The notes under the pieces: generated by a model
Database searches by the model: none
Told to the model about the DNA's origin: nothing
Seen by the model: the letters and a program-made list of their open reading frames with translations, nothing else
Shown here: positions 7,650 through 16,674 of the stretch, in pieces
How the letters are laid out: the number at the start of each line of letters is the position of its first letter
How positions within the stretch are numbered: position 1 is the first letter of the stretch
Program-made: the position numbers and the translations under genes
Source of the DNA: an uncultured Treponema sp.
Lineage (GTDB): Bacteria; Spirochaetota; Spirochaetia; Treponematales; Treponemataceae
DNA: 64,000 nucleotides
Direction: 5' to 3'
Assembly: GCA_946411505.1 (NCBI GenBank)
Contig: CAMKEG010000003.1
Location: forward strand, 124,001 to 188,000

Positions 7650-9473
7650 TCATTTGTCCAGCGGCAAGCCTCCGCTAATAACGGCGCGGATTCTGCGAAC
7701 GCCGGCGCTTGACGACTGTTCCTTTGTAATCTTAAAGTCTCCGATTTGGGCTGTATGCTGAACGTGGGGGCCGCCGCAAACTTCCTTGCTGAACCAGTCA
7801 GTCTTGGGGTCGCGGCCGATTGTGTAAACCTTTACGTCTTCACCGTATTTATTTGTAAAGAGGGCCCTGGCTCCTTCTTCCTTTGCCTTTTCAAGCGGAA
7901 GAATTTCCATCGTGACCGGAAGGTCTTCCTTAATCTTTTGGTTAACGATGTCCTCAACCTTCTTGATTTCCTCGGGAGTCATCGGCCGCTCAAAGGTAAA
8001 GTCAAAGCGCATGCGCTCGTTGTTTATGTTGCTGCCTTTTTGCGCGACCTGGTCGCCGAGCACGTCCACAAGCGCCTGCTGCAAAAGGTGGGTGGCCGTG
8101 TGGTACTTTGTCGTGATTTCAGACTGCTCGGCCAAGCCTCCCTTGGCTTTTCCGGCGTCAAGGCTCTTTGAGGCCTCCTGGTGCTTTCGCTCCGCTTCCT
8201 TAAAGCCTTCCACGTCAACCGTAAAGCCGTGCTCGGCTCCCAATTCCTGGGTAAGCTCAAGCGGATAGCCGAATGTGTCGTAAAGGCGGAAGGCAACCTT
8301 GCCCGAAATCTCCTTTTTGGGGTTTTTCATAAGGTTTGGAAGCATTTTTTGGAACTCGGCCTCGCCGTTTTTAAGCGTAAGGCGGAAACGGTCTTCCTCG
8401 GCGGCAAGCTCCTTGAAAATTTTGTCTTTGTTCTGCTCAAGCTCGGGGTAGGCGTTCTTGAAGTTGGCCACGACGGCGTCCGCGATTTGCGGCAAGAAAG
8501 ACTTGTCGATTCCCAATTTCATTCCGTGGCGGACGGCGCGGCGGATAAGGCGGCGCAAAACGTATCCGGCTCCAAGGTTTGAGGGGGTCACGCCCCGCTG
8601 GTCGCCCAAAATGAAGGTTGCCGCGCGGCTGTGGTCGGCGATGATGCGGACGCTCTTGTCCTTTTCTTCGTTGCTTCCGTATTTGTAGGAAGAAAGTTCC
8701 TCTATTTTATTGATGATGGGCTGGAAGACTTCCGTAAGGTAAACCGAAGTCTTTCCCTGCAAAATGCAGTTTGTTCGCTCCAAGCCCATGCCCGTGTCCA
8801 CGTTCTGCTTGGGAAGGGGCTCCAAGGTCTTTTCGTCCTTGCGGTTGAACTGCATGAAAACGTTGTTCCAGATTTCCATCCAGTTTTCGGGGTCGGTGCC
8901 CTTGTTGCTGCCTGCAGGCGGAAGGCCTTCGCCAACCCAGTAGAAAATCTCTGTGTCGGGGCCGCAGGGACCCGTCGGGCCGGCCGCCCACCAGTTGTCG
9001 CTTGCCGGAAGGTAGGCTATTTTGTCCTCTGGCATGCCGTTTTCTTTCCAGATGTTGGCCGCGTCCTCGTCGCGCGGAGCGTTTTCGTCTCCGGCAAAGA
9101 CTGTGACCGAAATCTTTTTGGGGTCAAGTCCAAGCCATTTGGGGCTTGTCAAAAATTCGTAGGAAAAGGCGATTGATTCCTTTTTAAAATAGTCGCCCAA
9201 AGACCAGTTTCCGAGCATTTCAAAGCAGGTAAGGTGGCTGGGGTCGCCGACTTCGTCAATGTCGCCGGTGCGGATGCACTTTTGGTAGTCGGTCAAGCGC
9301 GTTCCGGCCGGGTGCTTTTCGCCCAAAAGGTAGGGAACAAGCGGGTGCATTCCGGCGGTGGTAAAAAGAACCGACGGGTCATTTTCAGGAATCAAAGACT
9401 GGCCTGAAATTTCAACATGGTTTTTGCTCTTGAAAAATTCAATGTACTTAGAGCGTAATTCGTTAGCGGTCAT
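7650..9473 (-). CDS. alaS: Alanyl-tRNA synthetase, short form lacking the C-Ala domain
   Basis: A 607-residue class II synthetase that charges tRNA-Ala. The aminoacylation core (residues 1-240) has FTTAGMHPLVPYLLG, RTGDIDEVG, GNWSLGDYFKKE and GPTGPCGPDTEIF; a tRNA-recognition helical region follows, then the editing domain with the zinc ligands HTATH and CGGPHVQH. The protein stops after RRIRAVISG, whereas most bacterial AlaRS (about 870 residues) continue into a DHHA1/C-Ala domain. The same short architecture is known from Borrelia, so it is probably a lineage trait, not truncation. The promoter is a perfect consensus ending 9 nt before the ATG. Confidence 0.96.
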   Translation of the reverse strand: MTANELRSKYIEFFKSKNHVEISGQSLIPENDPSVLFTTAGMHPLVPYLLGEKHPAGTRLTDYQKCIRTGDIDEVGDPSHLTCFEMLGNWSLGDYFKKESIAFSYEFLTSPKWLGLDPKKISVTVFAGDENAPRDEDAANIWKENGMPEDKIAYLPASDNWWAAGPTGPCGPDTEIFYWVGEGLPPAGSNKGTDPENWMEIWNNVFMQFNRKDEKTLEPLPKQNVDTGMGLERTNCILQGKTSVYLTEVFQPIINKIEELSSYKYGSNEEKDKSVRIIADHSRAATFILGDQRGVTPSNLGAGYVLRRLIRRAVRHGMKLGIDKSFLPQIADAVVANFKNAYPELEQNKDKIFKELAAEEDRFRLTLKNGEAEFQKMLPNLMKNPKKEISGKVAFRLYDTFGYPLELTQELGAEHGFTVDVEGFKEAERKHQEASKSLDAGKAKGGLAEQSEITTKYHTATHLLQQALVDVLGDQVAQKGSNINNERMRFDFTFERPMTPEEIKKVEDIVNQKIKEDLPVTMEILPLEKAKEEGARALFTNKYGEDVKVYTIGRDPKTDWFSKEVCGGPHVQHTAQIGDFKITKEQSSSAGVRRIRAVISGGLPLDK

Positions 9474-9482
9474 AGTCTTTCA

Positions 9483-9511
9483 ATTATATTGAATTGGGTT
9501 TTTCGTGTCAA
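9483..9511 (-). promoter_or_regulatory. alaS promoter, perfect consensus
   Basis: Minus-strand TTGACA, 17-nt spacer, TATAAT. The -10 ends 9 nt before the ATG. The -35 overlaps the first bases of the tandem repeat at 9507. Confidence 0.8.
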
Positions 9512-9663
9512 TTATCGCGCCGCGCTCGCGCGAAATCCGTTCGAACTAACGATTATGGTTTTGCGGGCAAAAACACAAGCGGAGCTGTCAATCGCGCCGC
9601 GCTCGCGCGAAATCCGCTCGAACTAACGATTATGGTTTTGCGAGCAAAAACACGAGCGGAGCT
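9507..9663. repeat. Two-copy tandem intergenic repeat (80 + 77 bp)
   Basis: Copy 1 (9507-9586) and copy 2 (9587-9663) both begin GTCAAT and end CGGAGCT, differ by a 3-bp TAT insertion and a few substitutions, and are followed by a partial third start (GTCAAT, 9664-9669). It fills the spacer between divergent alaS and the 9712 gene. No protein is credible in it. Confidence 0.85.
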
Positions 9664-9676
9664 GTCAATCTAGGGC

Positions 9677-9705
9677 TTGAATGTCGCGCGGTTCTGATAT
9701 AAAAT
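9677..9705 (+). promoter_or_regulatory. Promoter of the 9712 gene
   Basis: TTGAAT, 17-nt spacer, TAAAAT; the -10 ends 6 nt before the ATG and only AGAAGA lies between, so the transcript is probably leaderless. Confidence 0.6.
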
Positions 9706-9711
9706 AGAAGA

Positions 9712-10881
9712 ATGCTAAAAAAGAAACATTTCATTTTTATCGCGGCGGGAACCGTCCTTTTGGCCGCGGCAATTTTGATTTTTGCGGCGGCGGCAAACGC
9801 CAACACTGTCAAGGTGGCTTTTTACGGCCTGGACGAGCGGGTTCAAAACGCCGTCAAGACCCAGATTGACAAGATGAATTTGCGCCGCGTCCGCTATTAC
9901 GCCTTCAGCGCGGAGGAAGGCCTTCCCAAAAATTACAATAAAAAATATTCGATTGCGGTAATGAAAAATTCTTTTTTTGCAAAGGCGGACGAAAGCAAAT
10001 TTGTTCCTGTAAAAGAGGAATTTTTTGACTCCCTTCCAACTTCAATCCGCAAGGCCGCCTTGCGCGCGGCGGGCGACGGCCATTACGCGCTTCCGATTTT
10101 GCTGGACCATTTTGAGCTGTCCTATTTTAGAATCGCCAAGGAAAAGCTGGGGCTTAATGAGCCGCAAAATTACGGAAGCCTTTTGCGCTATTTGGAGGCT
10201 TTGAAAAATGATTTGGAGATTCCCCTCATTTGCGCGGGAGGCGTGGACAAAGACCTTTTTGGCTTTGTGAGCGCGATGTCCGAAATTCTTTACGGGGCGG
10301 AAGGCTATAAAAAAATGCTTTCCGTCTTGCGCGAGGCCAGCGGCTTGAACAAGGCCAATTTGCCGGAGGAGCTTGTCCGCGTTTTGGACGAGATAAAGGC
10401 CATGCGCCAAAGGGGCCTCCTTTATAAAAATTGGACAAAGGCCACGCCGCGCGACATTCGCTATTTTATGCAGGAAGGAAATGTCGGCGCCGCCGCGATG
10501 TATTTGAGCGACCGCCGCAATGTCGAGTACAATTTGATAAAATACTACAACTCCTCTTTTTTCCCGCGCTATGACAATTCTGTTGAGCACGGAATCATAG
10601 CGCCTCAAGTGTCGGCCTTTTTGCTTTCCGGCAAGAAGGAGGCCTCCTTGATTTTAGGGCAGCTAGCCAGCGCGGATGTCCAGGCCGAGCTTTCAAACTT
10701 GAGCCTCTTGGCTCCTGTGGCCTCCCGCGCGGAAGCCGTCGACAGGCAGGCCGACGACGTCCGCTTTTGGGCCGCGTCTTCCGCCGCCGGCGCCTTGAAC
10801 GGAATCGAAGAGGAGTGCGAGAGCGCCGCCGCCCGCCGCCATTTGTTGGCCCAGAAAATTCGCGCTTACTTGGAGAACTAA
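9712..10881 (+). CDS. Membrane-anchored or exported solute-binding-like protein
   Basis: A 389-residue protein with a long N-terminal hydrophobic segment (about residues 6-28, Ala-rich) that is a signal peptide or anchor; no lipobox Cys. The rest resembles a periplasmic extracellular solute-binding protein of the sugar type: ALPILLDHFELSYFRIAKEK, then YGSLLRYLEALK, and HGIIAPQVSAFLLSGKKEAS near the C-terminus. No permease or ATPase is adjacent. It ends one base before the ATG of the next exported protein, so both probably act together in the envelope. Ligand unknown; the family call rests on fold-like sequence patterns only. Confidence 0.6.
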   Translation: MLKKKHFIFIAAGTVLLAAAILIFAAAANANTVKVAFYGLDERVQNAVKTQIDKMNLRRVRYYAFSAEEGLPKNYNKKYSIAVMKNSFFAKADESKFVPVKEEFFDSLPTSIRKAALRAAGDGHYALPILLDHFELSYFRIAKEKLGLNEPQNYGSLLRYLEALKNDLEIPLICAGGVDKDLFGFVSAMSEILYGAEGYKKMLSVLREASGLNKANLPEELVRVLDEIKAMRQRGLLYKNWTKATPRDIRYFMQEGNVGAAAMYLSDRRNVEYNLIKYYNSSFFPRYDNSVEHGIIAPQVSAFLLSGKKEASLILGQLASADVQAELSNLSLLAPVASRAEAVDRQADDVRFWAASSAAGALNGIEEECESAAARRHLLAQKIRAYLEN

Positions 10882-12411
10882 ATGAGAAAATTTTTGGCCG
10901 CTTTTTTTGTCTTGATTGCAGCAAGCTTGCTTGTCATTGTTCTTACAAAAAAGACCGCCGACTCAGCGGAAAGCGTTCAGTCTGAAAACAAGGGGCAGGA
11001 GCAGGACAGCCGCGCCCAGGGCCGCGCCGACTCGGAAAACGCGCTTGGCCTTGAGGATTCCGGCGTCGTTTCGTTCATGCCCTTAAAGCCCGACGAAACT
11101 TTGCTAAGCTCGATGGGAATCGACTTGGACGGCGACAATTTGGACGACGAAATTTTGGTGGCAAGAAAGGCCGGAAATCCTTACCTTTATTTAATCATCG
11201 GCCTTTACAATCCGCAGACAACCTTGTACGACAGAATCAGCGAGCTTAAGACTGAAATCACTCAGTTCAAGTCTTTCTCGTACAACGGAATGGACGTCAC
11301 CGGCGACCACAGGACCGCCTTGGTTTACCAAGGCTTTACCGATGACGGCCACGCGGTTTTGCAAATGCACTTTTGTTCCCGCCGGGGCGTCGTAAACATA
11401 GGCGACTTTAAGAGCGACGGAACGATTTTCATCCAGCAATACAACAGAACGGAAACTTACGAGCTTTCGCAGTCGTCGGGCAGGAGCTTTCCTGTTTGGA
11501 CTTACGCCAGCGACACGCGCGAAGGGGCTGGAAGCTTGAGCCAAGTTCAAACCGAATACGACTGGAATCCAGACTTGCAGCGATACACGCAAGTCCGCCA
11601 AATTTTTGTGGCCGGCAAAAACATCGCGGCGGCGGAACTGGCGAAAATCCAGGACGGAACGGTGGAAACATTCGCCAATTACTTGAACGGCCTTTGGTAC
11701 AAGACCGACAACGAAGGCGACGAAATTCGCTACATTTTCTTGGACTACAAAAATTCCGAGGTGATATTTTTGGCTGGGGACTCGCAGGAAGTCTACAACT
11801 GGCAAAACTCAAACCTTTACCGAAACGGCATTTACCTAAGCACCGTCAACGCCTCCATAGAAAACCTCCGCCGCCGCTTTGACATAAGCCTTACCGGCCT
11901 GGACGAAATGCGAGTCCACGTTTACGACGACGTCAGAATGAGAATCGGCGCCGACGCCTTGTGGAACGGCTCCTACAAAAAAATGAAAAGCGTAAATGAC
12001 TTTCCGACAGGCGAGCGGGACAATTCCGACTTGGATGCCCTGCGCTCCCGCTTGGAAGAAATCAGGAATTGGTCGGCCCCTGACGGCGCCTTGATAAGCT
12101 TTAAGAACGGCTCGTACACAGTCACAAGCGAAAGCGTCGCCGAAAGCGGCGTTTACTGCGTTTCCAAAGTCGCGGACGATTTTGCGATTCAGTTCAACTC
12201 GCATTCAGGCGAGCGCTACATCGGAAACGTTTACTTGATTCGTTACGGAAAAAAGACCGTCGAGCCGACCGCCAAGGAAAAGCAGCGCGGCAAAAAGCCT
12301 GTCGTTCAAGACGACATGAACGTTTTAATCTTGCAGCCGGCCCAGATAATGTCAAGCGCGATTTACGAGATTTCCGGGCGGCCGATAACTTTGAACGCCG
12401 CCAGCGAGTGA
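10882..12411 (+). CDS. Exported protein, possibly related to Treponema pallilysin-type adhesins
   Basis: A 509-residue protein with an N-terminal hydrophobic segment (residues 4-22), then a low-complexity Ser/Glu/Gln/Ala linker (28-55) and a mostly beta-strand body. An Asp-rich loop DLDGDNLDDEI (about 83-93) resembles an EF-hand-like or dockerin-like calcium site. Two segments with LNGLWYK and LWNGSYKKM spacing look like lipocalin-type barrel starts, which is why a pallilysin-related family is suggested; the HEXXH protease motif of pallilysin is absent. It abuts the 9712 gene directly. The family link is tentative. Confidence 0.5.
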   Translation: MRKFLAAFFVLIAASLLVIVLTKKTADSAESVQSENKGQEQDSRAQGRADSENALGLEDSGVVSFMPLKPDETLLSSMGIDLDGDNLDDEILVARKAGNPYLYLIIGLYNPQTTLYDRISELKTEITQFKSFSYNGMDVTGDHRTALVYQGFTDDGHAVLQMHFCSRRGVVNIGDFKSDGTIFIQQYNRTETYELSQSSGRSFPVWTYASDTREGAGSLSQVQTEYDWNPDLQRYTQVRQIFVAGKNIAAAELAKIQDGTVETFANYLNGLWYKTDNEGDEIRYIFLDYKNSEVIFLAGDSQEVYNWQNSNLYRNGIYLSTVNASIENLRRRFDISLTGLDEMRVHVYDDVRMRIGADALWNGSYKKMKSVNDFPTGERDNSDLDALRSRLEEIRNWSAPDGALISFKNGSYTVTSESVAESGVYCVSKVADDFAIQFNSHSGERYIGNVYLIRYGKKTVEPTAKEKQRGKKPVVQDDMNVLILQPAQIMSSAIYEISGRPITLNAASE

Positions 12412-12507
12412 GCGGCGGGATTAGTTGTTTGCAAGCCCGTAAGCGATGGCCGCCGCATAAGAGGCGACATTTGCTCGCGCGGCCTAGCTCGCGCAAACAG
12501 CGGATGG

Positions 12508-14541
12508 TTAGTTTGCCGGCTTCTTTGGAGCGCGGGCGCGCTTAGCCTTTTTGTCTTCAAGCGCCAGCCGCTCGCATCTCTTTTGCGCGTCGACAATCTC
12601 TTGGAATTCCTTTCCTTCCATTGTCTCCACTTCCAAAAGGCGCTTGGCAATCACTTCTAGCAAGTCGCGCTTGCCCTTTAAAAGCTTGACCGCGTAAGTG
12701 TAGCGCTCGTCGATTATGCGGGCGATTTCGTCGTCGACATATTTTTGCGTCTCTTCGCTGAACTCGCGCACCAACTCTGGCTCGGCGCCGCCGGCGTAAC
12801 CTCGGCCGCTTTTTCCAAGAGTCATGTTCTTGAACTTGTCGCTCATTCCGTAGTCGGTGATCATTCTCTTTATGATGTCGGTGGCGCGGCTTATGTCGTT
12901 GGATGCGCCGGTGGTTATTTCGTCCTTGCCAAAAATCACTTCTTCGGCGGCGCGGCCTCCCAAAAGGCCGTCAACTTTTCCAAGCAATTCCTTCTTTGTG
13001 TAAAGGAACTGCTCGTCTTCGCTGCGGTACATCGTGTAGCCCAAGGCTCCGGCGCCGCGCGGCAAAATCGTAATCTTGTGGACGGGGTCGCTTCCCGGAG
13101 TGAAGGCGCTTACAAGGGCGTGGCCCGTTTCATGGTAGGCGATGCAAACGCGCTCCTTTTCCTTTTCAACGCGGCTCTTCTTTTTAAGGCCGATAATCAC
13201 TTTTTCAATCGCCTCGTCAAAGTCGCTCATGATGACTTGCTTTCTTCCGTTGCGGACGGCAAGAAGCGCCGCCTCGTTGACTATGTTGGCCAAGTCGGCG
13301 CCGCTAAAGCCGCTTGAGGCGTGGGCGAGCGCCGTAAAGTCTATCGCGGGGTCAAGCTTTACGTTCTTTGAGTGAATGCGCAAAATCTCCTCGCGGCCCT
13401 TCACGTCGGGCTTGTCCACCGTGACTTGCCTGTCAAAGCGGCCCGGGCGCAAGAGCGCGGGGTCAAGGATGTCGGGGCGGTTTGTGGCGCCCAGGACAAT
13501 CAAGCCTTTTTCGTTGTCAAAGCCGTCCATTTCAACCAGCAGCTGGTTGAGCGTCTGCTCGCGCTCGTCGTTTCCGCCAAGGTTGTTGACGCGGCTTTTT
13601 CCGATCGCGTCAAGCTCGTCGATGAAAATGATGCAGGGCGCCTTTTCGCGCGCGGTCCTGAACAAGTCGCGCACGCGGCTGGCTCCGACGCCGACGAACA
13701 TTTCGACAAAGTCCGAGCCTGAAATTCTGTAGAAGGGAACTCCTGCCTCTCCCGCGACGGCGCGGGCAAGCAATGTTTTTCCGGTTCCGGGCGGGCCTAC
13801 GAGCAACACGCCCTTTGGAATTTTTCCGCCGATGTCGGTGTATTTTTTGGGAGACTTGAGGAAGTCCACGACTTCGACCAACTCTTCCTTGGCCTCGTCA
13901 ACGCCGGCGACGTCGGCGAACCTTGTCTTTACCTTGCCTTCCTCAACGGCCTTGGCCCGGCTTCCGCCAGCTCCGAAGAGGCTGCCCATGCCGCCCGCTC
14001 CTCCGCCCATCCGGCGGAAAATGAAGTAGTACATCAGCATCAAGAGGCCGACCGGCAAAAGAATGTTCATCAAAATTTGGAGGAGGTAGTTGTTTTGCTG
14101 GCGGATGAATTTATATTTTACGCCGGTCTCGTCCAAAATCTTGATGAAGTCCTCGAACAAAATTCCGACCGTCTTGTAATCCGGCGCTCGGCCGCTTTGC
14201 ATGAAGAAGGGAAGGGGAGGCCTGTCGTCGTTTTTCCTTTCGCTCTGGAACGAAGTGTAGCCGTAAAAGTAGCTGTCGCTAAGCTCCACTTCCTTTATCG
14301 TTCCGTCCATCACAAGCTTCCTGAATTCTGAAAATTCAATCATCCTTTCGTTGGCGCTGGAAGAGAAAATGTTGATGAAGCCCAAAACCAAAACCGCGGT
14401 GATTATGATAAGCCAAAAGGGAAAGCGCGAGTGTCCGGACGGGCCGCCTTTTTTGTCGTCGTCGCCTGAAATTTTAAAAAAATCGAACTGGTCGTTTTCG
14501 TCTTTGTTTTCATTTTTTTTGTTGTCGTTTTTTTCGCTCAT
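12508..14541 (-). CDS. ftsH: ATP-dependent zinc metalloprotease FtsH
   Basis: A 677-residue inner-membrane AAA+ protease. In order: a charged Lys/Asn/Asp N-terminus, a membrane segment (about 42-60), a periplasmic domain, a second membrane segment (about 153-171), a Gly-rich linker, Walker A GPPGTGKT, Walker [12 protein letters not shown], the second region of homology ([20 protein letters not shown]) and the zinc site HETGH. It degrades misfolded and short-lived membrane and cytosolic proteins. Its upstream region is shared with the divergent GtrA-like gene and holds a TTGCTATAGCAA palindrome. It ends about 100 nt from the convergent 10882 gene. Confidence 0.97.
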   Translation of the reverse strand: MSEKNDNKKNENKDENDQFDFFKISGDDDKKGGPSGHSRFPFWLIIITAVLVLGFINIFSSSANERMIEFSEFRKLVMDGTIKEVELSDSYFYGYTSFQSERKNDDRPPLPFFMQSGRAPDYKTVGILFEDFIKILDETGVKYKFIRQQNNYLLQILMNILLPVGLLMLMYYFIFRRMGGGAGGMGSLFGAGGSRAKAVEEGKVKTRFADVAGVDEAKEELVEVVDFLKSPKKYTDIGGKIPKGVLLVGPPGTGKTLLARAVAGEAGVPFYRISGSDFVEMFVGVGASRVRDLFRTAREKAPCIIFIDELDAIGKSRVNNLGGNDEREQTLNQLLVEMDGFDNEKGLIVLGATNRPDILDPALLRPGRFDRQVTVDKPDVKGREEILRIHSKNVKLDPAIDFTALAHASSGFSGADLANIVNEAALLAVRNGRKQVIMSDFDEAIEKVIIGLKKKSRVEKEKERVCIAYHETGHALVSAFTPGSDPVHKITILPRGAGALGYTMYRSEDEQFLYTKKELLGKVDGLLGGRAAEEVIFGKDEITTGASNDISRATDIIKRMITDYGMSDKFKNMTLGKSGRGYAGGAEPELVREFSEETQKYVDDEIARIIDERYTYAVKLLKGKRDLLEVIAKRLLEVETMEGKEFQEIVDAQKRCERLALEDKKAKRARAPKKPAN

Positions 14542-14578
14542 ATCTATATAATATAGCGCAAACGCGGCTTAATTGCTA

Positions 14579-14607
14579 TAGCAAAAGCGCCGCAATTTAT
14601 ATATAAT
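14579..14607 (+). promoter_or_regulatory. Promoter of the GtrA-like gene
   Basis: Weak -35 TAGCAA, 17-nt spacer, strong TATAAT ending 8 nt before the ATG at 14616. The same weak -35 with TATAAT is found ahead of the EAL gene starting at 27583. Confidence 0.5.
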
Positions 14608-14615
14608 CGTCCATT

Positions 14616-15074
14616 ATGGAACAACCCGACATTTTTGACAGAATTATGGCGCTTCCGGGCCTTAGAATTTTTGAGCCCTTTTACAAGGCTAGAAAAATGC
14701 TTTTGCTCTACCTGTTTTTTGGCGGAACGGCCTTTTTCTTGAACATATTTTTGTTCTACGGAATAGACCGCCTTACCCCGCTTGACCCTCTTGTGAACAA
14801 CGTCATTTGCTGGGTTGTTTGCGTCCTTTACCAATTTTGGACAAACCGAACTTGGGTTTTTGACGGAAAGACAAACGGCGCCCTTGAGTTCTTGTGGCAA
14901 ATGCTTTTGTTCTTTGGCGGCCGCTTGTTCACGCTTTTTTTGGAGGAGGCGATTATCGCCGTCTTCATAACATGGCTCAAGATGCCGGAGATGCCGGTAA
15001 AATTGGCGGCCCAGGCGGTCGTCATAATTTTGAACTATGTCATCAGCAAGGCCTTTGTTTTCAAGAAAAGTTGA
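14616..15074 (+). CDS. GtrA-family membrane protein
   Basis: A 152-residue protein with four predicted membrane helices (starting about residues 30, 54, 91 and 120) and the GtrA signature spacing: FGGTAFFLNIFLFYGI, then VCVLYQFWTNRTWVF, ending NYVISKAFVFKK. GtrA proteins are thought to help flip lipid-linked sugars for cell-surface glycosylation. It stands alone, divergent from ftsH and 50 nt ahead of the clpP-like promoter region. The substrate cannot be inferred. Confidence 0.85.
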   Translation: MEQPDIFDRIMALPGLRIFEPFYKARKMLLLYLFFGGTAFFLNIFLFYGIDRLTPLDPLVNNVICWVVCVLYQFWTNRTWVFDGKTNGALEFLWQMLLFFGGRLFTLFLEEAIIAVFITWLKMPEMPVKLAAQAVVIILNYVISKAFVFKKS

Positions 15075-15076
15075 TG

Positions 15077-15105
15077 TTGCCTTTTCCGCAAAATTATACT
15101 ATATT
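15077..15105 (+). promoter_or_regulatory. Promoter of the clpP-like gene
   Basis: TTGCCT, 17-nt spacer, TATATT, followed by a GGAG ribosome site at 15127-15130 and the ATG at 15140. Confidence 0.5.
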
Positions 15106-15139
15106 ATAAATAAGTGATTTTATTTTGGAGCGTTTTAGG

Positions 15140-15745
15140 ATGATTTTTAACGACGAAGAAGACGAAAAAAAGAAAGCGGCGCAAAAGCCGGACGCCTTGG
15201 CCGAAAAATTTTTGAAAACAAGGCAGATTTTGCTTTCCGGCGAAATCAACAAGGAATTGGCGCAGGCCGTGAACAAGCAGCTTTTGCTTTTGGAGGCGGA
15301 CGGCTCCAAGCCGATATATGTTTACATCGACTCGCCCGGCGGCGACGTCAGCGCGGGCTTCGCGATTTTTGACATGATTCGCTTTGTCAACGCGCCCGTC
15401 GTTTTGGTTGGAAACGGCCTTATCGCAAGCGCCGCCGCGCTGATTTTGCTGGCCGTTCCCAAGGAGCGCCGCGTGGGATTGCCCCACAGCTCCTACTTGA
15501 TTCACCAGCCGCTTTCGGAAATGCGCGGCGTGGCGACGGACCTGCAGATTCAAGCCGAGGAAATGGCCAAGACCCGCGCCCTTCTTAACAAGATTATCGC
15601 CGAGCAGACGGGAAAGGACGAAAAGCAAGTCAAGAAGGACACCGAGCGCGACTATTGGCTCACCGCCGGCGAGGCCCAGGAATACGGCCTTATCAGCAAG
15701 GTCATTTCATCGCGCAAAGAACTTGCAGGAATGAAGATTAAATAG
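15140..15745 (+). CDS. clpP: ClpP-family serine protease subunit
   Basis: The 201-residue protein keeps the ClpP fold: the IDSPGGDVSAG oxyanion segment, nucleophile Ser97 in GLIASAAAL, His122 in LIHQPLSEMRG and Asp171 in ERDYWL. It would assemble in rings with a Clp ATPase to degrade unfolded proteins. The active-site Ser context differs from the usual QAASMGA, so this is likely a divergent paralogue such as those spirochaetes carry beside a canonical ClpP. An upstream in-frame TTG at 15125 is rejected because GGAG (15127-15130) sits 9 nt before the ATG at 15140. No clpX is nearby. Confidence 0.88.
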   Translation: MIFNDEEDEKKKAAQKPDALAEKFLKTRQILLSGEINKELAQAVNKQLLLLEADGSKPIYVYIDSPGGDVSAGFAIFDMIRFVNAPVVLVGNGLIASAAALILLAVPKERRVGLPHSSYLIHQPLSEMRGVATDLQIQAEEMAKTRALLNKIIAEQTGKDEKQVKKDTERDYWLTAGEAQEYGLISKVISSRKELAGMKIK

Positions 15746-15751
15746 TATAAT
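15723..15751 (+). promoter_or_regulatory. Promoter inside the 3' end of clpP
   Basis: TTGCAG, 17-nt spacer, TATAAT; the -10 ends 5 nt before the ATG at 15757, so the next gene can be transcribed on its own as a leaderless message. Confidence 0.65.
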
Positions 15752-15756
15752 TAACT

Positions 15757-16674
15757 ATGGTTTTTGAATTGACGGACGCTTTGGGCGAAGCTATTGCAAA
15801 GGCTCTTGAAAACCAAGACAAAAAGTTTTTGGTTGACGCCCAAAATTCCGCCCTTGTCGAAGAAAATCAAGACCATTGTTCCGACGAGGAACGCTTTTAC
15901 GAACTGCCGTCTTGGGACAGCGCCGACGGCTTTTCATTGATGGAAGATTTTGTAAACGGCTTGCATTCGCCTCTTGCCTACACAGACTTGCAGGCGGCCT
16001 TGCATTCCGGAAAGGGGGTTTTTAGAGGATTTAAAGATGTTTTAAAAAGGTACCCGTTGATAGAACGCAGGTGGCATTATTTTAAGAGCCGAGCGCTTCT
16101 ATCTTATGTCAACAGCTGGTACAATTCGCTTCGTGAGTCATGGGGCTTGGAAAAACTTGATTCCGAACCTGAGGAGACAGAAGATTTGCTCCTGGATGAT
16201 TTCACTTTTGGCGAATACGATTATGAAAAGGACAGGCAAAACGCGCTGGAACTTTTAAACCAAGCCGTACAAGAAATTGGCGCCGATTTAGCCGCCGACA
16301 TTGCCCAAGCCTTGGGCGAAGTGTGGCGCAATCAGTTTGAGTACAACGACAAGGCGCAAAAAGGTTTTGTTTGCAAAACTTTTGGAGGCGATTTTGCCGG
16401 GTGCGTTGTTTGGTCGCCGTGTCCTGAATCTTCAAGCAAGGCCGTTTTAATTGAGGGCTTGTTTGTGGAAAAAAAATGCCGGGGCTTAGGCATAGCCAGG
16501 GAGCTTTTTGAACGAGCCCTTGATTCTTTACAAGCCTCAGGCGCGCAATGGGTTATAATTGCGAACACTTTTGTTCCGGACTTGATGCAGGGAATGTTGA
16601 ACCGTTCAGGATTCAAAAAAATTGGTTCCACCTGGATCGCGGACTTTTTAGGAGATTTAAATGCGTTACAATAA
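15757..16674 (+). CDS. UPF0158 domain fused to a GNAT acetyltransferase
   Basis: A 305-residue two-domain protein. Residues about 1-130 match UPF0158 (a family of unknown function): YTDLQAALHSGKGVFRGFKD followed by a WHYFKSRALLSYVNSW helix. Residues about 175-300 are a GNAT N-acetyltransferase: FAGCVVWSP, IEGLFVEKKCRGLGIARELF with the acetyl-CoA-binding R-G-x-G-I-A motif, and a C-terminal NRSGFKKIGSTW strand. The acceptor is unknown. The last 14 nt overlap the next gene, which encodes an RNA-binding domain, hinting at an RNA- or ribosome-linked role (inference). Confidence 0.72.
   Translation: MVFELTDALGEAIAKALENQDKKFLVDAQNSALVEENQDHCSDEERFYELPSWDSADGFSLMEDFVNGLHSPLAYTDLQAALHSGKGVFRGFKDVLKRYPLIERRWHYFKSRALLSYVNSWYNSLRESWGLEKLDSEPEETEDLLLDDFTFGEYDYEKDRQNALELLNQAVQEIGADLAADIAQALGEVWRNQFEYNDKAQKGFVCKTFGGDFAGCVVWSPCPESSSKAVLIEGLFVEKKCRGLGIARELFERALDSLQASGAQWVIIANTFVPDLMQGMLNRSGFKKIGSTWIADFLGDLNALQ

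Noticed and set aside
9630..9812. Minus-strand open frame of about 60 codons across the tandem repeat
   Set aside because: It covers the promoter and signal peptide of the 9712 gene on the other strand, has no ribosome site and no family signature.
12412..12507. Intrinsic terminator between the 10882 gene and ftsH
   Set aside because: The spacer has GC-rich direct repeats (GCGCGAGC twice, minus strand) but no clean stem with a U-tract.
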